Shown: positions 6,408 through 14,023 of the stretch, piece by piece | Layout: the number at the start of each line of letters is the position of its first letter | How positions within the stretch are numbered: position 1 is the first letter of the stretch | Source of the DNA: Bacteroidetes bacterium ADurb.Bin302 | GTDB taxonomy: Bacteria; Bacteroidota; Bacteroidia; Bacteroidales; Paludibacteraceae | Direction of reading: 5' to 3' | NCBI GenBank assembly: GCA_002069025.1 | Contig: MWBK01000109.1 | Location: 1 to 23,118, forward strand | Length of the DNA stretch: 23,118 nucleotides | The notes under the pieces: model-generated | What the model was told of the DNA's origin: nothing | The model's database searches: none | Seen by the model: the letters and a program-made list of their open reading frames with translations, nothing else | Translations under genes and position numbers: made by a program

Positions 6408-8945
6408 TTAGAAGGTAAAGTTTAGAGATACTCTTACACCGTTTGCCCAGATATTGGGATTCTGTAAATAGTTTATTCGTCTTACGTAATCTACTCGCAA
6501 TATTCTGAATATATTGTCAATACCTACGCTAAACTCCATATAGGGTTCCATTGTAAGTGTTCCGGTGTTTCCCGGAAATGCTAACAACCCTGAGTTATAC
6601 ATCGGATTGTTTTTATTTGACAAATGTCCCCAATAACACTTAAATCCGGCTACTTCGCGTAACTGTAGTTTCTTTATTCCGGGTATTAGGTTGAATAATA
6701 AGCCATTAGTGCTAATTCCAATATCGATTGACAAATATTGGTCTGCAACAAATTCAAGAGGATTAACTTGACTAAATGACTCTTGCATTATTGTAAATGA
6801 TGTATTTGAGTTAGGACAAAATAGGTCTGGGTATGCTACACCGCCGGTCCATATTTTACCTCCTTTAAATGTTAAGTCGATACGACCAAATGCCGATAAA
6901 AAGAAACGTTGAAGATATTTGAATTCTGTTGCTTGATAGCCATATTGTGAACCAAGTACATTCTGAAAACTAGCTCTGTGAGTTAATTCGAATACAGGAT
7001 AAGGATTTTTAAGATTAAAACGATAAATTCTACCTTGAACAAATTTCTCACGTGGGGCATATCGCAATGTTAAACCTATTTCATTGTGATATAAGTAAGG
7101 TATATCTTTGTATTTAGGTGTTTCAAGGTCCTTCGAAATGCGCTGTTTAAAATCAATACTTCCGGCCCCTTCACGCTGCTCATATAATATCCATGGATTA
7201 ATTGAGAATCCACTTAAGTCTTCGTACATATACTGTAATTTGGCTTGCTTATAGTACATCATATTAGTAACTTGCATTCGCTTTATAGAATAGAACAAGT
7301 TATCAGATAATGTTGCTGCAGGAGATTCTCCCAATGTACGTATATCTGAAGTGGCTGAAATTGTAATTGAATTAACAGGAAATTCTCTAGCATGATAACT
7401 TTTATCAATAAATGAATACTCTAATGTACCATTGTATTTTATTTTGTTATCTCCGAATCCGAAAGCCAAATAACCACTTGTAAATAGACGAGGCATTAGG
7501 TTTGTTGTTGACTCGCCTCCAATGCGAAGTCTAAAACCTTCAATAGCACTTGAACTGAACATTGCATATACAGGACCTATATCAAATGCGCTTGGTTTGC
7601 CTGTACGTAGATAACCTTTTATTAATAGCTCAGCACCGAACATAATGACTCGTATAACTGGATTCTTCTTTAACTTATCTAACAAAACAGTCATTTTACT
7701 CTCGTTTATATTAAGAGTGTCTGTTCTGTGTGCATTCCAGAATGTGCTATCTTGTTTTACTGCATCTTTAAGTATAAGTTCAGTTCCTGAAAAGCTGCGC
7801 ATTATTGAATCATTAGGCTCATTGAATGTATAGTCGGAAAAATTTCGCGTGCGCTGTGAGTAGAATCCTTTAGTACCCTTTACTATATAAAATTCAGCAG
7901 TAAGTTGGTCATCAATTAATTCCATCGTACCTTGTTCATTCTTTTCAAAATGTTGTTCAATATGTAAACCATCAATATAATTTATGTTTGTACTAGGTGG
8001 AATATCCATACTTACGCGTTTTACCGCTAATGTAGAATCGTCTACTGATACATATCCCATAAATCCGAAATTAGCAGAATTAAATGGGGTAAATCCTAAG
8101 TTTATGCATTTTATACCATCAATGTATACTGTGTCCTTGATAAAAAATTTGTAAAAATCAGGAGCTATAGGTGATAGAGGCCCAACAAATGGCTTAAATG
8201 CGATTAATATGTTGCTATTATATATATCAACATCTTTGAATAGCTCATCCATATAGGTTGTAAGCCATCCTTCAGCAAATACATCATCATCAATACCTTT
8301 TTCTTGTCTACCCGTAATAATTTGTTTCTTGGTTTTCGGTGTTTTACGATAGTATTGGTCCATGGTTTTTTCTTTTAGCGAAAGAAGTAGAATTTTCTTT
8401 CCGCTAACTATGGACGTATCTGAGTTTTTTACAACATCTCCAATGCCTAGTGCGTTTGTACTTTTGGTTGAAAGGTCGGTTATTCCTAATACTGTCTTTT
8501 CATATGTTTTACGAGAGTAGTATGCAGCGTTTTCTATACGATTTTCGTTTTTTTCAGCAATAATTCTTCGAATTAAGTCTACTGCAGGATTATTCTTTTT
8601 TGAATAAGAATTTTTTGCGGTAATTTCAACTTCAGCTAGTTTAAAATCGGTAGGTACCAATTTAATCTGTATCGATTTTCCTGTTTGTTTTTTGAGGGAT
8701 ATTGTTTTGTTTTCGTATCCTAAGAATGAAAAAATCAATTGATTTTCCGGTTCAGCTTGTATTGAAAATGAGCCATCAATATCTGTTTCATCTCCATATA
8801 GGGTGTTCGCTATACGTATAGAGATGAATGGGAGAGGCTCACCCGTGATGGAATCAGTTACAGTGCCTTTGTATGTATTTGCATAACAAAAGTTGATGCT
8901 GTTACAAAGCACAAATACTAGTAAGAATAAACAAATCCTTTTCAA
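6408..8945 (-). CDS. DUF5686 / carboxypeptidase-regulatory-like outer membrane protein
   Basis: A large exported protein of 845 aa from the start chosen here. After a signal peptide (KRICLFLLVFVLCNSINFCYA) comes a CarboxypepD_reg-like Ig domain (YKGTVTDSITGEPLPFISI ... DIDGSFSI ... GYENKTI). The DUF5686 region then starts at NNPAVDLIRRIIAEKNENR. The C-terminal half is rich in alternating beta strands and ends in Phe (VSLNFTF), as expected for an outer-membrane barrel. The family is widespread in Bacteroidetes and its function is unknown; it is not a classical SusC, since no TonB-dependent plug is seen. The start is uncertain. No ATG precedes the signal peptide, and a TTG at 8982-8984 lies inside the promoter -7 box. 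TTG 8943-8945 gives a clean signal peptide (MKRICLF...). Confidence 0.85.
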   Translation of the reverse strand: MKRICLFLLVFVLCNSINFCYANTYKGTVTDSITGEPLPFISIRIANTLYGDETDIDGSFSIQAEPENQLIFSFLGYENKTISLKKQTGKSIQIKLVPTDFKLAEVEITAKNSYSKKNNPAVDLIRRIIAEKNENRIENAAYYSRKTYEKTVLGITDLSTKSTNALGIGDVVKNSDTSIVSGKKILLLSLKEKTMDQYYRKTPKTKKQIITGRQEKGIDDDVFAEGWLTTYMDELFKDVDIYNSNILIAFKPFVGPLSPIAPDFYKFFIKDTVYIDGIKCINLGFTPFNSANFGFMGYVSVDDSTLAVKRVSMDIPPSTNINYIDGLHIEQHFEKNEQGTMELIDDQLTAEFYIVKGTKGFYSQRTRNFSDYTFNEPNDSIMRSFSGTELILKDAVKQDSTFWNAHRTDTLNINESKMTVLLDKLKKNPVIRVIMFGAELLIKGYLRTGKPSAFDIGPVYAMFSSSAIEGFRLRIGGESTTNLMPRLFTSGYLAFGFGDNKIKYNGTLEYSFIDKSYHAREFPVNSITISATSDIRTLGESPAATLSDNLFYSIKRMQVTNMMYYKQAKLQYMYEDLSGFSINPWILYEQREGAGSIDFKQRISKDLETPKYKDIPYLYHNEIGLTLRYAPREKFVQGRIYRFNLKNPYPVFELTHRASFQNVLGSQYGYQATEFKYLQRFFLSAFGRIDLTFKGGKIWTGGVAYPDLFCPNSNTSFTIMQESFSQVNPLEFVADQYLSIDIGISTNGLLFNLIPGIKKLQLREVAGFKCYWGHLSNKNNPMYNSGLLAFPGNTGTLTMEPYMEFSVGIDNIFRILRVDYVRRINYLQNPNIWANGVRVSLNFTF

Positions 8946-8981
8946 AATAGGATGATTGGTTGCTCGTTGGTTTTTAAGGCG

Positions 8982-8989
8982 CAAAGGTA
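8982..8989 (-). promoter_or_regulatory. -7 element for the DUF5686 gene
   Basis: On the minus strand this reads TACCTTTG, an exact TAnnTTTG. It overlaps an alternative TTG start at 8984 and so argues that translation begins later, at 8945. The -33 box is not clear. Confidence 0.55.
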
Positions 8990-9020
8990 ATAAAATTTGC
9001 TTAAAACATTATATTTTAAA

Positions 9021-9050
9021 TTGCTAAAAGTCTTGAATTGTTTACCTTTG
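9021..9050 (+). promoter_or_regulatory. promoter for the NUDIX operon
   Basis: TTG at 9021-9023, 19 nt, then TACCTTTG at 9043-9050 match the Bacteroidetes consensus. The predicted start point leaves a leader of about 110 nt before the ATG at 9168, unusually long for this window. Confidence 0.65.
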
Positions 9051-9070
9051 TATCAATTTCGTTTGTATTA

Positions 9071-9129
9071 ATATGTAATTACAAGAGTATTAATAATGCT
9101 CATATTTGGAATAATCTAAAATTACATAT
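9071..9129 (+). promoter_or_regulatory. nested hairpin in the 5' leader of the NUDIX gene
   Basis: The outer stem ATATGTAATT 9071-9080 pairs perfectly with AATTACATAT 9120-9129. Inside it, GAGTATT 9085-9091 pairs with AATGCTC 9095-9101 (one G-U, loop AAT). There is no T-tract, so it is not an obvious terminator. It may be a regulatory leader or, since the arms form a spaced palindrome, a protein-binding site. No known riboswitch was recognised. Confidence 0.35.
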
Positions 9130-9167
9130 CGGATTGATGAATATAAAATTTATCTAAAAGTTAAATA

Positions 9168-9695
9168 ATGCCAGATGAGTATTTTCCAATAGTAGACAAA
9201 AATGGGCTTGTAATTGGCAAAGAAACACGTAAATATTGCCATAGTGGAAGCTTTTTACTTCATCCGGTAGTTCATCTTCATATTTTTGACAGTAAAGGTA
9301 GATTGTATTTGCAAAAAAGAGCTATTACAAAAGATATTCAACCCGGCAAATGGGATACATCAGTAGGAGGGCATGTTGATTATGGTGAAACCATTAATGA
9401 GGCTTTGATTAGAGAAGTGCGAGAGGAATTAAATATCGTTGATTTCAATGTTCAAAAAATGTTCTCATATACTTTTCGTTCTACAATAGAATATGAATTG
9501 GTTAACAGTTTTTATATCATTTATGAGGGATTGATTGAACCGGATCCGACCGAAATATGTGAAGGTAGATTTTGGACAATAGAAGAAATTGAATCAAAAT
9601 TAGGCATGTCTATTTTTACCCCAAACTTTGAACTTGAGTTTGCTAAAATTAAGGCTAATGGATTCATTAATGTAATAACAAACAAAAATGATTAA
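9168..9695 (+). CDS. NUDIX hydrolase, YfcD/IPP-isomerase-like
   Basis: A 175-aa cytoplasmic protein with a clear Nudix box at residues 68-90. G68, E74, R82, E83, E86 and E87 fit GX5EX7REUXEE; N89 replaces the usual Gly near the end. The surrounding architecture (EYFPIVDKNGLVIGKETR, then HPVVHLHIFDSKGRLYLQKR, then QPGKWDTSVGGHV) resembles the YfcD and isopentenyl-diphosphate isomerase type I group of NUDIX proteins. Those without the IPP isomerase active-site set are treated as hydrolases of nucleotide-like diphosphates. The substrate is unknown. An in-frame TAA just before the ATG at 9168 fixes the start. It lies 3 bp before the next gene, suggesting one transcript. Confidence 0.9.
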   Translation: MPDEYFPIVDKNGLVIGKETRKYCHSGSFLLHPVVHLHIFDSKGRLYLQKRAITKDIQPGKWDTSVGGHVDYGETINEALIREVREELNIVDFNVQKMFSYTFRSTIEYELVNSFYIIYEGLIEPDPTEICEGRFWTIEEIESKLGMSIFTPNFELEFAKIKANGFINVITNKND

Positions 9696-9698
9696 TTT

Positions 9699-10217
9699 AT
9701 GAAAAGGCTGTTTTTAATTGCTTTTAGTGCGCTATTTTGTTTATCCATAAATGCTCAGGAAATGAGTTTGGATGAGTATGCGCAAAATACTAATAAGAAG
9801 AAAGAGGCTACGCGAATGTCTTTTAATGATAAGGATTTTGATGCGAAAACTATGGCATCGCAAGAATCAATGCGTTTTAAGAAAAATCTTATGTTGACAG
9901 ATAAGCAATCAGAAAGAGTTTATAAATATCTACAGAAGGAATTCCAAAAATTTGAAGATAGAAAACCTAGAGTAGTATATAGTGGAGGTATGGGTGGACC
10001 CGGTATGGCATCTCCCGGAGGGCTTAGTGATAATATGGTAATGCCACCACTAGATGGAGGAAGACCTTCAATTTCGGGAGGAGAGGGATCTAAATCGAAG
10101 CAAAGAACATCAGAGACAGAAATTAAAAGATTAAAAGAGAAATGTGCTAAGCAATATAAGAAAATATTTACTCCCGAGCAGTATTCAAAATGGGAAGAAA
10201 TAGAAAAGGAAAGATGA
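9699..10217 (+). CDS. small secreted protein with LTxxQ-like segments
   Basis: A 172-aa exported protein with a signal peptide (MKRLFLIAFSALFCLSINAQ). The mature part is highly charged and probably helical. It contains two related segments, LMLTDKQ (64-70) and IFTPEQY (156-162), separated by a Gly/Pro/Met-rich, likely disordered linker at about 94-130 (SGGMGGPGMASPGG). This layout recalls DUF4890 or Spy/LTxxQ-type periplasmic proteins of Bacteroidetes, but the match is by eye and the function is not known. It starts 3 bp after the NUDIX stop and is followed by a strong terminator, so it closes that operon. Confidence 0.75.
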   Translation: MKRLFLIAFSALFCLSINAQEMSLDEYAQNTNKKKEATRMSFNDKDFDAKTMASQESMRFKKNLMLTDKQSERVYKYLQKEFQKFEDRKPRVVYSGGMGGPGMASPGGLSDNMVMPPLDGGRPSISGGEGSKSKQRTSETEIKRLKEKCAKQYKKIFTPEQYSKWEEIEKER

Positions 10218-10229
10218 TTTAATGGCAAT

Positions 10230-10265
10230 AAAAAGACTCTCACTTGTTTTAGTGAGAGTCTTTTT
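10230..10265. terminator. bidirectional intrinsic terminator between convergent operons
   Basis: A perfect 15-bp stem, AAAAAGACTCTCACT (10230-10244) with AGTGAGAGTCTTTTT (10251-10265), has a 6-nt loop. T-rich ends are produced on both strands. It sits 12 bp past the secreted-protein gene and 18 bp past the GGGtGRT gene, serving both. Confidence 0.9.
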
Positions 10266-10283
10266 CTATTATAAGATTAATTC

Positions 10284-11297
10284 TTATTTATTTAAAGCAG
10301 TTGCAATATCTACTGCAACAGCCACAGTACAACCTACCATAGGGTTGTTACCAATTCCAAGGAATCCCATCATTTCTACGTGTGCAGGAACAGATGAAGA
10401 ACCGGCGAATTGAGCATCAGAGTGCATACGTCCTAGTGTATCTGTCATACCATAAGATGCAGGTCCTGCTGCCATATTATCAGGGTGAAGTGTACGACCT
10501 GTACCACCACCTGAAGCTACTGAGAAATATGATTTACCGGCTAAGATACGTTCTTTCTTATATGTGCCTGCTACAGGATGTTGGAAACGTGTAGGATTGG
10601 TTGAGTTTCCTGTTATAGAAACGTCAACACCTTCTTTCCACATAATAGCAACACCTTCGCGAACATCGTCAGCACCATAGCATCTTACTTTTGCGCGTGC
10701 ACCATCAGAATATGCAATTTCACGTACGACTGTTAACTCTCCTGAATAATAATCAAATTGAGTTTGAACGTATGTAAATCCATTGATTCTTGAGATGATT
10801 TGTGCAGCATCTTTTCCTAATCCGTTTAAGATACAACGTAGTGGTTCTTTACGAACTTTGTCAGCTTTAGCTGCAATTTTGATAGCTCCTTCAGCTGCTG
10901 CAAAAGACTCGTGTCCTGCTAAAAACGCAAAACATTTTGTTTCTTCACGTAATAAGCGAGCTGCAAGGTTACCATGTCCGATACCTACTTTACGGTCGTC
11001 AGCAACTGAACCAGGAATGCAAAATGATTGCAAACCTATACCGATTGCTTCTGCTGCTTCTGCTGCATTTTTGCATCCTTTTTTGATAGCGATTGCTGCA
11101 CCAACAACGTATGCCCATTTTGCATTCTCAAAGCAAATAGGTTGTGTTTCTTCACATGTTTTATATGGATCGATTCCGGCTGCATCGCATATAACGTTTG
11201 CTTCTTCGATATCTTTAATGCCGTTTGCATTTAAAGCAGCAATTACTCCCTTAATGCGACGGTCTTTACTTTCAAATTTTACTTCTCTTATTGCCAT
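10284..11297 (-). CDS. GGGtGRT protein
   Basis: The 337-aa protein contains the diagnostic motif GGGTGRT at residues 263-269, which gives the family its name. It starts MAIREVKFESKDRRIKG and has nine Cys (37, 48, 55, 75, 93, 122, 155, 206, 323). It is soluble and has no signal peptide. The biochemical role of the family is not established. Its constant company with a NifU-like scaffold, here 12 bp upstream in the same unit, suggests iron-sulfur or metal-cluster work. The start is unusually clear: AAGGAGG at 11305-11311 lies 7 nt before the ATG, overlapping the TAA of the preceding gene. Such a strong Shine-Dalgarno is not seen elsewhere in the window. The gene also looks richer in G+C than its neighbours. 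Confidence 0.93.
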   Translation of the reverse strand: MAIREVKFESKDRRIKGVIAALNANGIKDIEEANVICDAAGIDPYKTCEETQPICFENAKWAYVVGAAIAIKKGCKNAAEAAEAIGIGLQSFCIPGSVADDRKVGIGHGNLAARLLREETKCFAFLAGHESFAAAEGAIKIAAKADKVRKEPLRCILNGLGKDAAQIISRINGFTYVQTQFDYYSGELTVVREIAYSDGARAKVRCYGADDVREGVAIMWKEGVDVSITGNSTNPTRFQHPVAGTYKKERILAGKSYFSVASGGGTGRTLHPDNMAAGPASYGMTDTLGRMHSDAQFAGSSSVPAHVEMMGFLGIGNNPMVGCTVAVAVDIATALNK

Positions 11298-11304
11298 TGT
11301 CTTT

Positions 11305-11311
11305 CCTCCTT
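11305..11311 (-). promoter_or_regulatory. strong Shine-Dalgarno before the GGGtGRT gene
   Basis: On the minus strand this reads AAGGAGG with a 7-nt spacer to ATG. Its first two bases are part of the stop codon of the NifU-like gene (TAA 11310-11312), so the two are likely translationally coupled. Bacteroidetes genes usually lack such sites. Confidence 0.85.
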
Positions 11312-12011
11312 ATTCTTTACGTGGGTCAATGTGTTTAACTGCACCTTGTTCTTTAGTGAAGCGGCCGTAGGTTCCTGTTACTTTTTTCAAAGCTTCGTTA
11401 GCGTCTGTTCCCTTCTTGATTTCGTCCATGAATTTGCCCATGTGTACGAATTCGTAGCCACATACTTCGTCGTTTTTGTCAAGAGCTAAGGTTTTGATAT
11501 ATCCTTCTGCCATTTCCAAATAACGAGTTCCTTTTGCTAATGTTCCATAAAGAGTACCTATTTGTGAACGTAAGCCTTTGCCAAGATCTTCCAAACCTGC
11601 GCCAATAATCAAACCACCTTCAGAGAAAGCAGATTGAGTACGACCATAAACTATTTGTAAGAACAATTCACGCATTGCAGTATTGATAGCATCACAAACC
11701 AAGTCTGTGTTTAATGCTTCCAAAATAGTTTTTCCGGGAAGAATTTCTGATGCCATAGCAGCAGAGTGAGTCATACCTGAACAACCGATGGTCTCAATTA
11801 ATGCTTCTTGAATAACGCCGTCTTTAACGTTTAATGTTAGTTTACATGCACCTTGTTGAGGAGCACACCAACCGATACCGTGTGTTAAGCCTGAAATATC
11901 TTTTACCTCTTTGGCTTTTACCCATTTACCTTCTTCCGGGATGGGAGCTGGACCATGGTTAGGTCCCTTCTTTACAACACACATGTGTTCTACTTCATGT
12001 GAATAAACCAT
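11310..12011 (-). CDS. NifU/IscU-like iron-sulfur scaffold protein (GGGtGRT-associated)
   Basis: A 233-aa soluble protein related to the N-terminal scaffold domain of NifU/IscU. Cys positions fit a cluster-binding scaffold: C49 and C56 in IGWCAPQQGACKLTL, C77 in ETIGCSGMTHSAAMASE (equivalent to the GCGAxxAS segment of IscU), and C106 in LVCDAI. Two more are C11 and C184. The C-terminal extension (about 150-233) is not part of ordinary IscU and is probably specific to the GGGtGRT-linked branch. It is the first gene of the pair, behind an exact consensus promoter. No cysteine desulfurase or nif gene is nearby, so its sulfur source and client are unknown. The fold assignment is by motif, not alignment. 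Confidence 0.85.
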   Translation of the reverse strand: MVYSHEVEHMCVVKKGPNHGPAPIPEEGKWVKAKEVKDISGLTHGIGWCAPQQGACKLTLNVKDGVIQEALIETIGCSGMTHSAAMASEILPGKTILEALNTDLVCDAINTAMRELFLQIVYGRTQSAFSEGGLIIGAGLEDLGKGLRSQIGTLYGTLAKGTRYLEMAEGYIKTLALDKNDEVCGYEFVHMGKFMDEIKKGTDANEALKKVTGTYGRFTKEQGAVKHIDPRKE

Positions 12012-12054
12012 ATTTCTTTTATATTATATTGTTAAAAAAACTCTTTTAAGCCAA

Positions 12055-12085
12055 CAAAAGTAGCAAGAAAATCGGAATCGGCAAA
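12055..12085 (-). promoter_or_regulatory. consensus promoter for the NifU-like/GGGtGRT unit
   Basis: On the minus strand: TTTG (complement of 12082-12085), 19 nt, TACTTTTG (complement of 12055-12062). Both boxes match exactly. It starts right after the stop of the TPR gene (12092) and gives a leader of about 40 nt. Confidence 0.75.
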
Positions 12086-12091
12086 ATGTTT

Positions 12092-14023
12092 TTAGTATGC
12101 GTATCTCCTTATTACATTGTACGCTCCGTGTATTCCTAATTCTCCTGCTTTTGACAAGTCAGCCCGACCTTTTACCTTGTCTCCCTGGAATAAATATATT
12201 AGGCCTCTATTGTAGTATGCTTCTGCAAATTCGGGGTAAATGTTTATAGCATTATTATAGCATTCAATAGCTTTTTGAAAACTTTTTTCTTGCATATATA
12301 CATATCCGGCATTATATATGGCATAAATGAATGTCGGATCAATTTTTGCAGCCATCATAAAATCGCTTACTGCCATTGTATATTCGGCAAGAGGGATATC
12401 GTTGTCATAGTTATTTTCTTTGATTGCTTTTAATCTGGCATTGCCTCGATTAAAATAAGTAATAACATTATTTGGATGATATGGTAAAATTCTATCAAAA
12501 TCTTTTAGTGCGCTTGCGTAATCTTGCACTTTAGATAGGCAATAGGCGCGTTCCATGAGCGCTGTCTCATTAAGACTATCTTTGCTTAGTATGTTATTGG
12601 CATTATCGATTGCCTTAAAATATTCTTCGAGCATAGCAGAATCAACTTCTTTTTCATTAATACAAAACTGTAATTTTCTGCCTTGACGTTTATTGTAATC
12701 ATCTAATTGCTTGTTGAATAATGTTTTACGCTGAATTTCTGTATCTGAATATGGTATGCCTATAACGAAATTGCTTAATGGTTCTATATCAATATCTTTA
12801 TACTGAACTTGTCCGCGAATATCGCTTTTGTAACGGTCATTTTGTTTTTTATTCAATTCTTGTACAATTGCGCGACTTTCTGCAGTCGGTAGCTCCTCAG
12901 CTTCTTTACCGGTCTTCTGTTTTCTTTTTCCGCTCTTTATTTCATTTTCGATGTTTAATGCAGTGTAATAATCTCGTTCTGCACCTAGTTTATCACGCAT
13001 TTTCTTTTTTACTTCGCTACGTCCATAGTATGCAACTACAAAATCGGGGTAACGTTCTATAACTTTAGTAAAATCTGATACAGATCCTTTCAAATCGCCT
13101 ATTGTACTGCGCAAATATGCTCTTTGTAAGTAAGCTGTGTAGTTACTAGGATCAAGTGCAATACATTTTGTAAAGTCATCAATTGCATAATTATCATCAC
13201 CAACTTGCGAGCGCAGTATGCCTCTATTAAAATAAACAGAAGCATTTTTATTATCAATTTCGATGGCTGTATCAAAATCATTCATAGCTCCTCGCAAATC
13301 CTTTGTTTGCATGCGTATTATAGCTCGATTTCCAAAATAGTCGGACCTAAATGCATTAATACGTATTGCATCATTCATATCTTCGATACTTTCTGCATAT
13401 TTCTTTTGCTCGTAGCGTAGCATTGCTCTAAATGCATGTGCCAGATCATTTTCCGAACTTATGCTGATAGCTGTGTCTAAATCTCCTGATGCTTTAATTG
13501 TGTCTTCCCTCTCTAAATAGATTTGAGATCTTAATAAATAGGTTTCGGTGTATCTTGGATATTTTATCAAAAAACTATCGCATTGAGATAGAGCTTCGTC
13601 CAATAGTTTTTGACGAATCAGGTTCTCAATAAGCAGGTTGGTTGTATTTATGTTGTCGGGCTCAAGTTTAAGGGATGCCTTAAAATCGTCGGTCGAAGCT
13701 TCAAGCATATTTATCTGACGATACGCATATCCTCTACAATAATATACTTTAGGTAAAAAAGGATTTATCTCCAATGCTTTATTGCAGTCTGATATCGATC
13801 CTCGATAGTCTTCTAAGTTTAATTTAGCATAGGCTCTGTATAAATAAGGATCTGTTAGGTAGGGCTTTACCTTAATTACCTGATTAAAATATTGTATTGC
13901 TACAACATAGTCTTCAAAATATAAAGCATTTCTACCTATGTCAAGTAGGCGTTGCGTGTTAAGCTGAGCCATGCTTGTGGTAGCTGTAAATATAAATGCT
14001 AATACGTATAGTAGTTTTTTCAT
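12092..14023 (-). CDS. exported tetratricopeptide-repeat protein
   Basis: A 643-aa protein with a signal peptide (MKKLLYVLAFIFTATTSMAQ) and two TPR arrays, roughly residues 22-360 (about nine to ten repeats) and 470-630 (about four). Repeats show the expected pattern, e.g. AYFNRG-type helices with A/G-x3-Y-x-A-I-x-D-x-x-x-A-I (VYFNRGILRSQVGDDNYAIDDF). A charged linker at about 362-470 (KSGKRKQKTGKEAEE...) separates them and has no recognised domain. It is likely periplasmic or outer-membrane associated and a protein-protein scaffold; the partner is unknown. Its ATG overlaps the lon stop in ATGA (14020-14023), so it is translationally coupled to lon. That is unusual company for an exported protein. 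Confidence 0.9.
   Translation of the reverse strand: MKKLLYVLAFIFTATTSMAQLNTQRLLDIGRNALYFEDYVVAIQYFNQVIKVKPYLTDPYLYRAYAKLNLEDYRGSISDCNKALEINPFLPKVYYCRGYAYRQINMLEASTDDFKASLKLEPDNINTTNLLIENLIRQKLLDEALSQCDSFLIKYPRYTETYLLRSQIYLEREDTIKASGDLDTAISISSENDLAHAFRAMLRYEQKKYAESIEDMNDAIRINAFRSDYFGNRAIIRMQTKDLRGAMNDFDTAIEIDNKNASVYFNRGILRSQVGDDNYAIDDFTKCIALDPSNYTAYLQRAYLRSTIGDLKGSVSDFTKVIERYPDFVVAYYGRSEVKKKMRDKLGAERDYYTALNIENEIKSGKRKQKTGKEAEELPTAESRAIVQELNKKQNDRYKSDIRGQVQYKDIDIEPLSNFVIGIPYSDTEIQRKTLFNKQLDDYNKRQGRKLQFCINEKEVDSAMLEEYFKAIDNANNILSKDSLNETALMERAYCLSKVQDYASALKDFDRILPYHPNNVITYFNRGNARLKAIKENNYDNDIPLAEYTMAVSDFMMAAKIDPTFIYAIYNAGYVYMQEKSFQKAIECYNNAINIYPEFAEAYYNRGLIYLFQGDKVKGRADLSKAGELGIHGAYNVIRRYAY

Noticed and set aside
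10783..11370. 195-codon plus-strand frame opposite the GGGtGRT gene
   Set aside because: It is an artefact of Ala-rich codons on the opposite strand, with no recognisable domain, promoter or start signal.
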